The notes under the pieces are model-generated. The model was not told where the DNA came from, ran no database searches, and saw only the letters and a list, made by a program, of their open reading frames with translations. A DNA stretch of 64,000 nucleotides from Clostridium scatologenes (GTDB lineage Bacteria; Bacillota; Clostridia; Clostridiales; Clostridiaceae). The DNA lies in the NCBI RefSeq assembly GCF_000968375.1, contig NZ_CP009933.1, positions 4,650,001 through 4,714,000 on the forward strand, written 5' to 3'. This document shows, piece by piece, positions 26,363-35,886 of the stretch (its first letter is position 1; each line of letters starts with the position of its first letter). Made by a program: the position numbers and the translations under genes.

Positions 26363-27217
26363 ATGTGGTTGGAGCTATTGGATATGGTAGTTAATTCTAT
26401 TAGAAATATTAGTATAGCATCAGTAATGGATATATTAGTAGTTTCTTATATTTTTTATAAAATTTATACGCTAATAAAAGAAACTAGAGCAGAGCAACTT
26501 TTAAAAGGAATAATACTTATAGTTCTTCTTATACCTATCAGTAATTTTTTCCATTTAACTATGCTGAATTGGATTTTAACTAAGACAATCACCATAGGTT
26601 TACTTTCCTTTATAATAATATTTCAACCAGAGATTCGTCGAGCACTTGAGCATTTAGGTAGAACAGCTTTTAATGACAAGCATATATTGGGAAATGATCA
26701 GGTGATGGAAGAAGTTATAACGGAAATTGCTAATTCCATAGAAAATTTATCTAATAGTAGAACAGGAGCCTTGATAATAATAGAGCAACTCACAGGCCTT
26801 GAAGATATAGTAAAGACAGGAACTAAAATAGATGCAATAGTTTCAGCAGCACTTTTGGAAAATATCTTTGTAGTTAATACCCCATTGCATGATGGTGCAA
26901 CAATAATAAGAAATGATAGAATAGTATCTTCAGGATGCTTTTTACCCTTAACTAATAATCAGAATATAAATAAAAAGCTTGGTACAAGGCATAGAGCAGC
27001 ATTAGGCATATCTGAAAATTCAGATGCGTTAATTATAGTTGTATCAGAGGAAACAGGAACCATTTCTCTTGCTGTAAATGGTAATCTAACAAGGGGTTAC
27101 AACAAAGAAAGACTTAAAGATATTTTGATTAGAATAATGAAAAAAAGACAAACTAGAAAATTAACCTTTAGGGAGCAGGTGAGGGAATGGATCAAAAGGT
27201 CAAAAATCACCAAGTAA
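26363..27217 (+). CDS. cdaA: Diadenylate cyclase CdaA
   Basis: Membrane enzyme making cyclic-di-AMP from two ATP. Three hydrophobic helices in residues 20-85 precede the DAC domain with its DGA motif (PLHDGATII) and RHR motif (GTRHRAALG). The ATG at 26363 sits 5 nt after AGGG; a GTG at 26360 or TTG at 26369 is possible. It overlaps its regulator cdaR and diverges from the hydrolase gene that is under a cyclic-di-AMP riboswitch, so the ligand is made by the neighbouring gene. Confidence 0.96.
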   Translation: MWLELLDMVVNSIRNISIASVMDILVVSYIFYKIYTLIKETRAEQLLKGIILIVLLIPISNFFHLTMLNWILTKTITIGLLSFIIIFQPEIRRALEHLGRTAFNDKHILGNDQVMEEVITEIANSIENLSNSRTGALIIIEQLTGLEDIVKTGTKIDAIVSAALLENIFVVNTPLHDGATIIRNDRIVSSGCFLPLTNNQNINKKLGTRHRAALGISENSDALIIVVSEETGTISLAVNGNLTRGYNKERLKDILIRIMKKRQTRKLTFREQVREWIKRSKITK

Positions 27218-28416
27218 TTATTAAGATATGTTGTGTAATAGCTTCTTTAGTTTTATGGCTGTATATTTTTAATGTAGAAAATCCTATGAGAGAAACACAT
27301 ATTGTTGTGCCTGTACAGATTTTAAATAAAGATTTGGTTGCAAAATCTGATTTAGTTCCAGTAGAAGAGGATAATTTGACAGTAACTTTAACTATTAGAG
27401 GAAGTGCTTCAGATACTTATTCTATAAAACCAAGTGATTTTAAACTTGTATCAGATTTAAGCTCTTATGCAGTTAAAAAAGGCGAAAATAAAATACCTGT
27501 TGAGGTTAAAAGTAGTCCATCTAATATTAGAATAACAAATAATGACAACCTATGGGTTAAAATTACTTTGGATGATTTAAAACGAAAAACTGTTCCGGTT
27601 AAAATAATTTTTGATGGGAATGCTAGAAATGGATTTTATGCTTTTAAGCCTAGTGTTAAGGAGAAAGAAGTTACTGGACCTAAGGCAGCAGTGGAAAGAG
27701 TAAAGTATCTATCAGCAAGATATAGTATTAAAGATGCTTCAAAGGATATAGATGCAAATATACAACTTCAACCATCAGATTCTTCAGGTGTAATTGTAAA
27801 AGATGTAACAGTCAATCCAAGCTCTTTAAAGGTAACTATTCCTGTTAAGAAAATTAAAACTGTATCTATAAATGTTAAATCTGGTATACAACAAAATAAT
27901 AAAGGAAATATAAAAGATTTAGTACCAATTGAAGATAAAATAGATATAGCAGGAGAAGAAGATTTAATATCTAATATAAATTCTTTAGATACAGAATATG
28001 TAGATTTAAATAAGGTATATGGAAAAGATGCAATAGAGGTTAAATTAGTAGTTCCTAAGGGAGTTACTCTTGTAAATAGTTCGGATACTGTAAAGTTAAA
28101 GGTTAATTTAAATAATAAAAACATTCAGAAAGAATTAAGTTTAAATATACAAACTATAAATGATAATAGTAAATATAGTGTTAATTTGGATATAAATAAG
28201 GTTGATATAGTAGTGTCTGGTGAAGAAAATATTATCAATAATTTAAAAGTAGAAGATATAAAGTGTTCTGTGGATTTAAGTTCAATAGTAGAAGGGGAAA
28301 ATTCAATCCCTTTAAATATAAGCTTGCCAGATGGAGTAACAAAGGTGTCTCAAAGTATATCATCAGTTAAGGTTACAGCAAAGAAAAAAGTTTTGGAGGG
28401 CAAAAATGTCAATTAA
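27187..28416 (+). CDS. cdaR: CdaA regulator CdaR (YbbR-domain protein)
   Basis: 409-residue protein with one N-terminal transmembrane helix (IIKICCVIASLVLWLYIF) and an extracytoplasmic region of about four YbbR repeats, each with a hydrophobic strand and acidic/proline turn. It is the known modulator of CdaA and is encoded with a 31-nt overlap of cdaA. The usual third gene glmM is not adjacent here; it lies 7.5 kb downstream. Confidence 0.92.
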   Translation: MDQKVKNHQVIIKICCVIASLVLWLYIFNVENPMRETHIVVPVQILNKDLVAKSDLVPVEEDNLTVTLTIRGSASDTYSIKPSDFKLVSDLSSYAVKKGENKIPVEVKSSPSNIRITNNDNLWVKITLDDLKRKTVPVKIIFDGNARNGFYAFKPSVKEKEVTGPKAAVERVKYLSARYSIKDASKDIDANIQLQPSDSSGVIVKDVTVNPSSLKVTIPVKKIKTVSINVKSGIQQNNKGNIKDLVPIEDKIDIAGEEDLISNINSLDTEYVDLNKVYGKDAIEVKLVVPKGVTLVNSSDTVKLKVNLNNKNIQKELSLNIQTINDNSKYSVNLDINKVDIVVSGEENIINNLKVEDIKCSVDLSSIVEGENSIPLNISLPDGVTKVSQSISSVKVTAKKKVLEGKNVN

Positions 28417-30007
28417 AATAAATAACCTGAATATAAGTATAGATGAAAATATAGAAGATTTGAAAAATAAGGTGTGTAAAAAATTAAAAATATCGCATGC
28501 AAATATTGAAGAATTTAAAATTTTAAGAGAATCTATAGATGCCAGGAGAAAAGATAATATAAGATTTAATTACGTTGTGGAAGTAAAATGTGATAAAGAA
28601 GCAAAAATTGTAGCTAGAGCCAATGATAAAGATGTTAAAATTGAAAAAGAAATTTATAATGAAGAATTTCTTTTCGGCAATAAGAAAATGAAACATAGGC
28701 CAGTTGTAGTTGGTATGGGACCTGCAGGTATGTTTGCAGGTCTTTTACTAGCAGAAAAAGGATATAGACCAATAATTATAGAAAGGGGAGAAAAGGTTGA
28801 GGATAGAACAAATACTATAAATAAGTTCTGGACTACAGGACAGTTAAATTTAGAATCCAATGTTCAATTTGGAGAAGGTGGAGCAGGAACTTTTTCTGAT
28901 GGAAAGCTTACAACTAGGATAAAGGATGCTAGATGTGACTTTATTTTAGATAAGTTTGTTAAGGCTGGAGCTCCAGAAGAAATTCTGTATAATGGTAAGC
29001 CTCATATAGGAACAGATATATTAAAAAAAGTAGTAAAAAATATAAGAGAAAAGATAATAGAATTAGGTGGAGAAGTAAGATTTAATAGTAAGCTTCAAGA
29101 TATAATTGTAAGTAATGGAGTTTTAAAATCAATAGTGGTAAATGGATTTGAAATCCCAAGTGAAAATTTAATATTAGCTATAGGGCATAGTTCAAGAGAT
29201 ACTTATGAGATGTTATATAGCAAGAGAATATTTATGGAGCCCAAGGCCTTTGCTATAGGTGTAAGAGCAGAACATTCTCAACAAATGATAAGTGAAAAAC
29301 AATATGGAAAGTATGCAAATCATCCTAAGCTTAAGGCTGCAGATTATAGACTTACATATAATACTAAGTCTACAGGAAGAGGTGTATATAGTTTTTGCAT
29401 GTGTCCTGGAGGAGAGGTAGTAGCAGCGGCATCAGAGGAAGGAAGATTAGTAACTAATGGAATGAGCTTTTTTAAAAGAGATAAGGATAATGCTAACTCA
29501 GCAATAGTAGTTTCTATAAATGAATCGGATTTTCAGGGAGATACTCCATTAAAAGGTATGGAGTTTCAAAGACATTATGAAAGTCTAGCTTATATTTTGG
29601 GTGGTGGCAAGTATACTGCACCTGTACAATTAATAGGAGATTTTTTGAATGATGAAATTTCTACTAAATTAGGAAATGTACGACCAACATATAAACCGGG
29701 TTATGAATTTAGAGATTTGAGAAAATGCTTGCCACATTATGTAGTAGAAGCTTTAAAAGAAGGATTTATAAATTTTGATAAAAAAATTAAAGGATTTGCT
29801 AGTAATGATGGTGTTTTAACTGGAATTGAAACAAGAACTTCAGCTCCTGTTAGAATATTGAGAAATGAAAATTTGGAAAGTATATCAGCTCAAGGACTTT
29901 ATCCTTGTGGTGAGGGAGCAGGATTTGCAGGTGGAATAATGTCTGCAGCGGTAGATGGAGTAAAAGTGGCAGAGAGTATTATAAAAAAATACCAACCATT
30001 ATATTGA
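28406..30007 (+). CDS. FAD-dependent dehydrogenase family protein
   Basis: 533-residue uncharacterised flavoprotein of the COG2509-like family, common next to cdaR-glmM in clostridia. The Rossmann FAD motif VVVGMGPAGMFAGLLLAEKG lies near residue 100 after an N-terminal alpha/beta domain. GEGGAGTFSDGKL and a C-terminal CGEGAGFAGGIMSAA complete the FAD site. It overlaps cdaR by 11 nt and has SD GGAGGG. Substrate unknown. Confidence 0.88.
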   Translation: MSIKINNLNISIDENIEDLKNKVCKKLKISHANIEEFKILRESIDARRKDNIRFNYVVEVKCDKEAKIVARANDKDVKIEKEIYNEEFLFGNKKMKHRPVVVGMGPAGMFAGLLLAEKGYRPIIIERGEKVEDRTNTINKFWTTGQLNLESNVQFGEGGAGTFSDGKLTTRIKDARCDFILDKFVKAGAPEEILYNGKPHIGTDILKKVVKNIREKIIELGGEVRFNSKLQDIIVSNGVLKSIVVNGFEIPSENLILAIGHSSRDTYEMLYSKRIFMEPKAFAIGVRAEHSQQMISEKQYGKYANHPKLKAADYRLTYNTKSTGRGVYSFCMCPGGEVVAAASEEGRLVTNGMSFFKRDKDNANSAIVVSINESDFQGDTPLKGMEFQRHYESLAYILGGGKYTAPVQLIGDFLNDEISTKLGNVRPTYKPGYEFRDLRKCLPHYVVEALKEGFINFDKKIKGFASNDGVLTGIETRTSAPVRILRNENLESISAQGLYPCGEGAGFAGGIMSAAVDGVKVAESIIKKYQPLY

Positions 30008-30470
30008 ATATTCTGAAAAACAGTGTTTTTTGAATATTTCTGGTAGAATATAATATAAGGCATAACGATTTCAGGAAGTATTCATATGGAAAATTATGAT
30101 CTTATACTTGAAATTAACTCCAACAATGTATATACGAACAATAATCAGTAAAAAAATTACAGTTAATAGGATGTAGATGTTCGTTTTGGTGTTAAAAATT
30201 TAACGACTAATTCTAATAGAAATGAAATTTTAAATCTAAACAAATAAATGTATCATTTGTCAATTATACTGGATTTAGTGGAAATGTATGAGATAATTGA
30301 TATGAATTATAATATAATGACTGCCTGAAATTTAAATCTGTTCTATTGTTAGTGCTTTAAGCTAGTATAATTATAACCACAATATGAAGTATAGTTTTTA
30401 AGGTAGTTAACATAAGAACAACAAAAGTTGAGGAAGAGCCTAAATATTATAAAGAAGAGGTGTAAATTAA
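30008..30470. other. Gene-free interval before ptb
   Basis: A 463-bp AT-rich stretch. A weak AAAAACA/TGTTTTT inverted repeat occurs about 12 bp into it. A 21-codon open frame starting near 30087 has no SD or recognisable product. A TATAAT-like hexamer at 30366-30371 lacks a well-spaced -35. I see no other gene or structured RNA. Confidence 0.5.
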
Positions 30471-31388
30471 ATGATTAAAAATTTACAAGAAGTTTTAGAA
30501 AAGGCTAAAAATCAAGAAACAAAAAAAATAGCAGTAGCAGTAGCTCAAGATAGACCAGTTCTTGAAGCTGTTAGAGACGCTAAGGAACAAGGAATATCAG
30601 AAGCAATATTAGTTGGTGACAAAGCAAAGATGGAAGCTATAGCAGCAGAAATAAAAATGGATTTAACAAAATTTGAAATTGTTAATGAAGAAAATCCTGT
30701 TAAAGCTGCATTGAAAGCTGTAGAATTAGTTTCATCAGGTAAAGCTGATATGTTAATGAAAGGTCTTATTGATACAGCTAATTTTTTAAGGGCAGTTTTA
30801 AATAAAGAAGTTGGTTTAAGAACAGGAAAATTAATGTCTCACGTAGCAGTGTTTGAAATATCTAAATTTGATAGATTAATATTTTTAACAGATGCTGCTT
30901 TTAACATGTATCCAGAACTTAAAGATAAAATAGATATAGTTAAAAATGCTGTAACAGTTGCACATGCAGTAGGAATAGAAACACCAAAAGTAGCTCCAAT
31001 ATGTGCTGTGGAAGTTGTAAATCCTAGTATGCAAGCGACTGTAGATGCATCAATACTTTCAAAGATGAATGATAGAGGGCAAATAAAAGGATGTATAATT
31101 GATGGACCATTAGCATTAGATAATGCGTTATCTGTAGAAGCTGCTGAACATAAAGGAATAAAAGGAGATGTAGCAGGACGAGCAGATATATTATTAATGC
31201 CAAATATAGAAGCAGGAAATATAATGTACAAAACTTTAGCTTATACAACAGAATCTAAGAGTGGAGCTTTACTAGTTGGAACGTCAGCACCAGTAGTATT
31301 AACATCAAGAAATGATAGCCATGAAACAAAGATGAATGCAATAGCATTAGCAGCATTAGTTGCACATCAATTAAAGAGAAAAAAATAG
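30471..31388 (+). CDS. ptb: Phosphate butyryltransferase
   Basis: Converts butyryl-CoA (or a branched acyl-CoA) and phosphate to acyl-phosphate. The 305-residue protein has the phosphotransacylase features KGLIDTANFLRA, FLTDAAFN and the C-terminal TSAPVVLTSRNDS. It is paired with buk, 54 nt downstream, giving ATP-forming acid production. Butyrate and branched-chain acids are both plausible in view of the vor genes nearby. Confidence 0.95.
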   Translation: MIKNLQEVLEKAKNQETKKIAVAVAQDRPVLEAVRDAKEQGISEAILVGDKAKMEAIAAEIKMDLTKFEIVNEENPVKAALKAVELVSSGKADMLMKGLIDTANFLRAVLNKEVGLRTGKLMSHVAVFEISKFDRLIFLTDAAFNMYPELKDKIDIVKNAVTVAHAVGIETPKVAPICAVEVVNPSMQATVDASILSKMNDRGQIKGCIIDGPLALDNALSVEAAEHKGIKGDVAGRADILLMPNIEAGNIMYKTLAYTTESKSGALLVGTSAPVVLTSRNDSHETKMNAIALAALVAHQLKRKK

Positions 31389-31442
31389 AACTTTATTAAA
31401 TTTACATACATCAGAAATATTTATTTTGTAGGAGGGGTAAAA

Positions 31443-32510
31443 ATGTCATATAAATTATTAATATTAAATCCAGGTTCTACATCTACTAAAATAGGAGTAT
31501 ATGATGGAGAAAATCAAATTTTAGAAGAAACTTTAAGACATTCTTCAGAAGAAATTGAGAAATATGCTACTGTTTATGATCAATTTGAATTTAGAAAAGA
31601 AGTTATATTAAAGGTTTTAAAAGAAAAGAATTTTGATATTAATACACTAGATGGAGTAGTAGGCAGAGGTGGATTATTAAAACCAATTGCAAGTGGAACT
31701 TATAAAGTTAATGATGCTATGGTAGAAGATCTAAAAGCTGGAGTGCGAGGAGAGCATGCTTCAAATTTAGGTGGAATAATAGCTAGTGAAATAGGAAAAT
31801 CTATAAATAAACCATCATTTATAGTAGACCCAGTTGTTGTTGATGAATTAGATGAAGCAGCTAGAATATCTGGAATGCCAGAAATAGAAAGAACAAGTAT
31901 ATTCCATGCTTTAAATCAAAAAGCAGTGGCAAAGAGATATGCAAAAGAAAACGGTAAAAAATATGATGAATTAAATGTAATAGTTACACACATGGGCGGT
32001 GGAGTATCTGTTGGAGCCCATAAAAAAGGAAGAGTTGTAGAAGTAAGTAATGCTTTAGATGGAGATGGACCATTTTCACCAGAAAGAACTGGAGGACTTC
32101 CTGTAGGAAGTTTAATAAAACTTTGCTATAGTGGAAAATATACTATAGAAGAAATGAAGAAAAAGATAAGCGGAAAAGGTGGAATTGTAGCTTATCTAAA
32201 CACAAATGATTTTAGAGAAGTAGAACAAAAAGCACAAACAGATAAAAAGGCAAAATTAGTATTTGATGCTTTCATATTACAAGTAGGTAAAGAAATTGGT
32301 AAATGTGCTGCAGTTTTACATGGTAAAGTAGATGCTATAATTTTAACTGGAGGAATAGCTTATAGTAAAGCTGTTACAGCTGCAATAAAAGATATGATAG
32401 AATTTATTTCACCAGTTGTAGTTTATCCAGGAGAAGATGAATTATTAGCATTAGCACAAGGTGGACTTAGAGTACTAAGTGGAGAAGAACAAGCAAAAGA
32501 ATATAAGTAA
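31443..32510 (+). CDS. buk: Butyrate kinase
   Basis: ASKHA-fold acid kinase transferring phosphate from acyl-phosphate to ADP. The N-terminal LNPGSTSTKIGVY, the substrate region HALNQKAVAKRYA, THMGGGVSVGAH and the adenosine motif LTGGIAYS are intact. 355 residues. GGAGGGG SD. It forms the ptb-buk operon and ends at a terminator. Confidence 0.96.
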   Translation: MSYKLLILNPGSTSTKIGVYDGENQILEETLRHSSEEIEKYATVYDQFEFRKEVILKVLKEKNFDINTLDGVVGRGGLLKPIASGTYKVNDAMVEDLKAGVRGEHASNLGGIIASEIGKSINKPSFIVDPVVVDELDEAARISGMPEIERTSIFHALNQKAVAKRYAKENGKKYDELNVIVTHMGGGVSVGAHKKGRVVEVSNALDGDGPFSPERTGGLPVGSLIKLCYSGKYTIEEMKKKISGKGGIVAYLNTNDFREVEQKAQTDKKAKLVFDAFILQVGKEIGKCAAVLHGKVDAIILTGGIAYSKAVTAAIKDMIEFISPVVVYPGEDELLALAQGGLRVLSGEEQAKEYK

Positions 32511-32520
32511 AATATATAAG

Positions 32521-32563
32521 AAGAGTGCAAAATAAGGTTTTTATTTTACACTCTTTATTTTTT
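32521..32563 (+). terminator. Terminator after buk
   Basis: AAGAGTGCAAAATAA (32521-32535) pairs with TTATTTTACACTCTT (32541-32555), with one mismatch, followed by a T-rich tail. Confidence 0.85.
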
Positions 32564-33155
32564 AAAGTAAAATTTCAAAATAACTAAATTAACTGAGTTA
32601 AATTAAGCAAATTGGAGAACGAAATATATTTAATTATTAAAGTGAACAAAATAAAGATAATATACATTAAAAACCATGTTAGAATATTTGAAAATTTTGT
32701 GATATAATGTACATATGATTGAAAAAAGATCATTGTCACATCAATTTTAATTAAAAAAATTCATATTTAAATATTTTTATGAAATTTTAACAGTGCAGTT
32801 TGCAAAAATAAAACCAGTTCTATTTAATATATTTTATTCAGTATACACTGAAATATCAAATGAAGAACTTTATTCTACACTTTTTGAATACGATTACAAA
32901 AGCAAGAATATTGAGTATGGTTTGTAATATCAATAGCTAAAATTAGAATTTTATATGTTATTTTGGAAACAGGGAAATAGGGATAACAATAATATATGCA
33001 TAAAAAGTTGCAAAGTATAATAAAATTTTAAGTATGTGCTAGAAATAAAATTTACATAAATAAAATGAGTTTTAAACAATTTATTTTACAGCAATGTTTA
33101 CAAATTTAGCATTGCAAAAACTTTTAATTACCAAAATTAAGGAGGGAACTTTCTT
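32564..33155. other. Gene-free interval before vorDBAC
   Basis: A 592-bp AT-rich region. The only structure I noted is a near-palindrome with 6-bp arms (TTCAGT 32837-32842 and ACTGAA 32847-32852), which could be an operator. No convincing consensus promoter, riboswitch or small gene was found. Confidence 0.4.
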
Positions 33156-33365
33156 ATGGCAAAGGTAACTTTTAGAGAAGAAAGATGCAAGGGTTGTGGA
33201 CACTGCATAGAAGCATGTCCTAAGAAAATAATAAGCTTTGCAGATAGACTGAATGTAAAAGGATATCATCCAGCTAATATTACAGAAGAAAAAATGAAGG
33301 AATGTGTTGCTTGCGCATCCTGTGGAAAGATATGTCCAGATTGCGTAATAACAGTTGAAAAGTAA
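33156..33365 (+). CDS. vorD: 2-oxoacid:ferredoxin oxidoreductase, delta (4Fe-4S) subunit
   Basis: 69-residue ferredoxin-like subunit with two 4Fe-4S motifs: CKGCGHCIEACP and CVACASCGKICP. It relays electrons from the TPP-binding subunit to free ferredoxin. SD GGAGG and the ATG start head a four-gene operon (D-B-A-C). Confidence 0.93.
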   Translation: MAKVTFREERCKGCGHCIEACPKKIISFADRLNVKGYHPANITEEKMKECVACASCGKICPDCVITVEK

Positions 33366-33381
33366 TAAGGAGGGATTCTTT

Positions 33382-34452
33382 GTGGGAGAAAAAGTATTAA
33401 TAAAAGGTAATGAAGCTATTGGCGAAGCTGCCATAAGAGCTAATTGTCAAGCCTTCTTTGGTTATCCAATTACTCCTCAGACAGAAGTTGCAGCTTATAT
33501 GTCAAGAAAAATGCCTAAAATAGGAAGAGTATTTATACAAGCTGAAAGTGAAATTGCTGCTATAAATATGGTTTATGGAGCAGCAGGTACTGGAGTTAGA
33601 GCTATGACATCATCAAGCTCACCTGGAATAAGCTTAAAAGCAGAAGGTATATCATATATAGCAGGTGCAGAGCTGCCTTGTGTTATAGTAGATATAGTTA
33701 GAGGGGGTCCTGGGCTTGGAAGTATCCAGCCAGCTCAGTCAGATTATTTTCAAGCAACAAAAGGTGGTGGACATGGAGATTTTAAAATGCCAGTATTTGC
33801 ACCAGCATCAATACAGGAAATGGTTGACTTAATTCAAGATGCCTTTGATACAGCAGATATGTACAGAACACCCTGTATGGTAATGGGAGATGGAATGCTT
33901 GGCCAAATGATGGAACCAGTAGAATTTAAAGAAAGACCATCAAAGAAGCTTCCAGAAAAAAACTGGGCAGCAAATGGACTTAATGGAAGAAAAGAGCATA
34001 ATGTAATAAATTCATTATTCTTAGAGCCTGAAACATTGGAAAAACACAATGAAAAGCTTCAAGCTAAATATAAAACAATAGAAGAAAATGAAGTTAGATA
34101 TGAAATGTTTAACTGTGAAGGAGAAACTGATTTAATAATAGTTGCATATGGAACAACCTCAAGAATATGTAAAAATGTTATAAAGATGGCTGCAAAGGAA
34201 GGAATAAAAGTAGGATTGATAAGGCCAATAACTTTATGGCCTTTCCCATTTGAAGCATTTGAAAAGACAGTAGATAATACTAAATGCGGCTATTTATCAG
34301 TAGAAATGAGCTGCGGACAGATGGTTGAAGATGTAAGACTAGCATCTAATGGAAGAAAACCTGTAGATTTTTATGGAAGATCAGGAGGAATGGTTCCAGA
34401 TCCTACAGATATTCTTGAAAAAGTAAAATCTATAGTAGGGGGTGCAAAATAA
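33382..34452 (+). CDS. vorB: 2-oxoacid:ferredoxin oxidoreductase, alpha subunit (VorB type)
   Basis: Large subunit with the pyrimidine-binding and transketolase C-like domains of a ferredoxin-dependent 2-oxoacid decarboxylase. FFGYPITPQTEVAAYM, SSSPGISLKAEGISY and ELPCVIVDIVRGGPGLG are typical of the Vor/Kor family. The GTG at 33382 is preferred because AAGGAGGG (33368-33375) precedes it; a longer frame from 33355 would overlap vorD. Branched 2-oxoacids are the likely substrate, but 2-oxoglutarate cannot be excluded. Confidence 0.9.
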   Translation: MGEKVLIKGNEAIGEAAIRANCQAFFGYPITPQTEVAAYMSRKMPKIGRVFIQAESEIAAINMVYGAAGTGVRAMTSSSSPGISLKAEGISYIAGAELPCVIVDIVRGGPGLGSIQPAQSDYFQATKGGGHGDFKMPVFAPASIQEMVDLIQDAFDTADMYRTPCMVMGDGMLGQMMEPVEFKERPSKKLPEKNWAANGLNGRKEHNVINSLFLEPETLEKHNEKLQAKYKTIEENEVRYEMFNCEGETDLIIVAYGTTSRICKNVIKMAAKEGIKVGLIRPITLWPFPFEAFEKTVDNTKCGYLSVEMSCGQMVEDVRLASNGRKPVDFYGRSGGMVPDPTDILEKVKSIVGGAK

Positions 34453-35201
34453 TGGCAATAGTATATGAAAATCCAAAGGCATTGTTGGATGTGCCTACAC
34501 ATTATTGTCCAGGATGTACACATGGTATAATTCACAAATTAGTTGCAGAAGTAATAGATGAACTTGGCATATTAGATAAAACAATAGGAGTAGCTCCAGT
34601 AGGATGTTCAGTTTTAGCATATAACTATTTTGCATGTGATATGTTTGAAGCAGCACATGGAAGAGCACCAGCCTGTGCAACAGGAATAAAGAGAACAAAT
34701 CCTGATAAAGTAGTATTTACATATCAGGGAGATGGGGATCTTGCAGCAATAGGAACAGCAGAAATTGTACATGCAGCAACAAGAGGAGAAAACTTAACAG
34801 GAATATTTGTAAACAACTGTATATATGGTATGACAGGGGGACAAATGGCACCAACAACACTGCCAGGACAGGTAACAGAAACAACACCATATGGAAGAGA
34901 TCCTAAGATAGCAGGATATCCAATAAGAGTTTCAGAAATGATTTCCACACTAACAGGAGCATGTTATGTAGAAAGAGTATCTGTAGATTCAGTTCCAAAT
35001 ATAATAAAAGCAAAGAAAGCTATAAAGAAAGCTTTCCAAAACCAGTTGGAGGGAAAAGGCTTTTCACTTGTAGAAGTTCTGTCAATATGCCCAACTAACT
35101 GGGGATTGTCACCTTCAGAATCAATGAAATGGTTAAAGGAAAATATGATTCCGTATTATCCACTAGGAGTTAAGAAGGATAATACAGAGGAGGTGAAATA
35201 A
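34452..35201 (+). CDS. vorA: 2-oxoacid:ferredoxin oxidoreductase, beta (TPP-binding) subunit
   Basis: 249-residue subunit binding thiamine diphosphate. The TPP/Mg motif is GDGDLAAIGTAEI followed by NNCIYGMTGGQMAPTT. YCPGCTHGIIHKL near the N-terminus carries cysteines typical of the family. It shares one base with the vorB stop codon and is followed by vorC after 1 nt. Confidence 0.92.
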   Translation: MAIVYENPKALLDVPTHYCPGCTHGIIHKLVAEVIDELGILDKTIGVAPVGCSVLAYNYFACDMFEAAHGRAPACATGIKRTNPDKVVFTYQGDGDLAAIGTAEIVHAATRGENLTGIFVNNCIYGMTGGQMAPTTLPGQVTETTPYGRDPKIAGYPIRVSEMISTLTGACYVERVSVDSVPNIIKAKKAIKKAFQNQLEGKGFSLVEVLSICPTNWGLSPSESMKWLKENMIPYYPLGVKKDNTEEVK

Positions 35202-35202
35202 A

Positions 35203-35733
35203 ATGGCATCACAACAAATAATTTTCGCTGGATTCGGCGGACAGGGTATATTATCAATGGGTAAATTCTTAGCATATGCAGGAATGGATGCTAATTTAAA
35301 TGTTTCATGGCTGCCATCTTATGGACCAGAAATGAGAGGAGGAACAGCTAACTGTTCAGTAATACTAACAGATGAAGCAATAGGTTCACCAATAGTAACA
35401 AAAGCAGATACAATAGTTGTAATGAACAGACCTTCTCTAGAAAAATTTGAAGATATTGTAGAGCCAAATGGTGTTATAATAATGGATTCAGATTTGGTAG
35501 ATATAGTGCCAAAGAGAAAAGATATAAAGGTAATATCAATACCAGCTCAAACAATAGCAGAAGAAATAGGAAGTAAAAAAATAGCAAACATGATACTTTT
35601 GGGAGCACTAGTAAAAGAAACAGGAATAGTTTCCATAGAAGCTTTATTAGAATCTCTAAAGGCACATGGAAAAGAAAAATTCTTTGAGTCAAATAAAAAT
35701 GCTATTCAAAAAGGAATAGATTTTGTAAAATAG
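35203..35733 (+). CDS. vorC: 2-oxoacid:ferredoxin oxidoreductase, gamma subunit
   Basis: 176-residue gamma subunit. The family opening FAGFGGQGILSMGKFLA, then WLPSYGPEMRGGTANC and VVMNRPSLEKF are diagnostic. SD GGAGGTG lies in the end of vorA. It closes the vorDBAC operon, which would supply acyl-CoA (such as isobutyryl-CoA) for Ptb and Buk and reduce ferredoxin. Confidence 0.93.
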   Translation: MASQQIIFAGFGGQGILSMGKFLAYAGMDANLNVSWLPSYGPEMRGGTANCSVILTDEAIGSPIVTKADTIVVMNRPSLEKFEDIVEPNGVIIMDSDLVDIVPKRKDIKVISIPAQTIAEEIGSKKIANMILLGALVKETGIVSIEALLESLKAHGKEKFFESNKNAIQKGIDFVK

Positions 35734-35747
35734 AAAAATCAGTTTAT

Positions 35748-35775
35748 CACCTGGATTTATTCCAGGTGTTTTTTT
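35748..35775 (+). terminator. Terminator after vorC
   Basis: CACCTGGA pairs with TCCAGGTG around a 5-base loop, followed by seven T. Confidence 0.92.
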
Positions 35776-35886
35776 AGTATTGTTACTAATTATGAATTGT
35801 AATATAATATAACTTGGTTAATAAACAAATTTAAAATATTTAAAATACTATATTAAAGGTTAATAATAAAAAGAGAGGTATTGTTT

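Noticed and set aside
30087..30152. Tiny gene upstream of ptb
   Set aside because: 21 codons, no SD and no recognisable peptide; indistinguishable from chance.
30839..31231. 130-codon open frame opposite ptb
   Set aside because: Fully antisense to a conserved gene, no SD and no motif.
32837..32852. Operator or riboswitch before vorDBAC
   Set aside because: One imperfect palindrome alone in AT-rich DNA; no promoter or conserved RNA core to support a functional call.
33081..33434. 117-codon minus-strand frame across vorD
   Set aside because: Overlaps a ferredoxin gene and the start of vorB; Cys-rich only because it mirrors the iron-sulfur codons.
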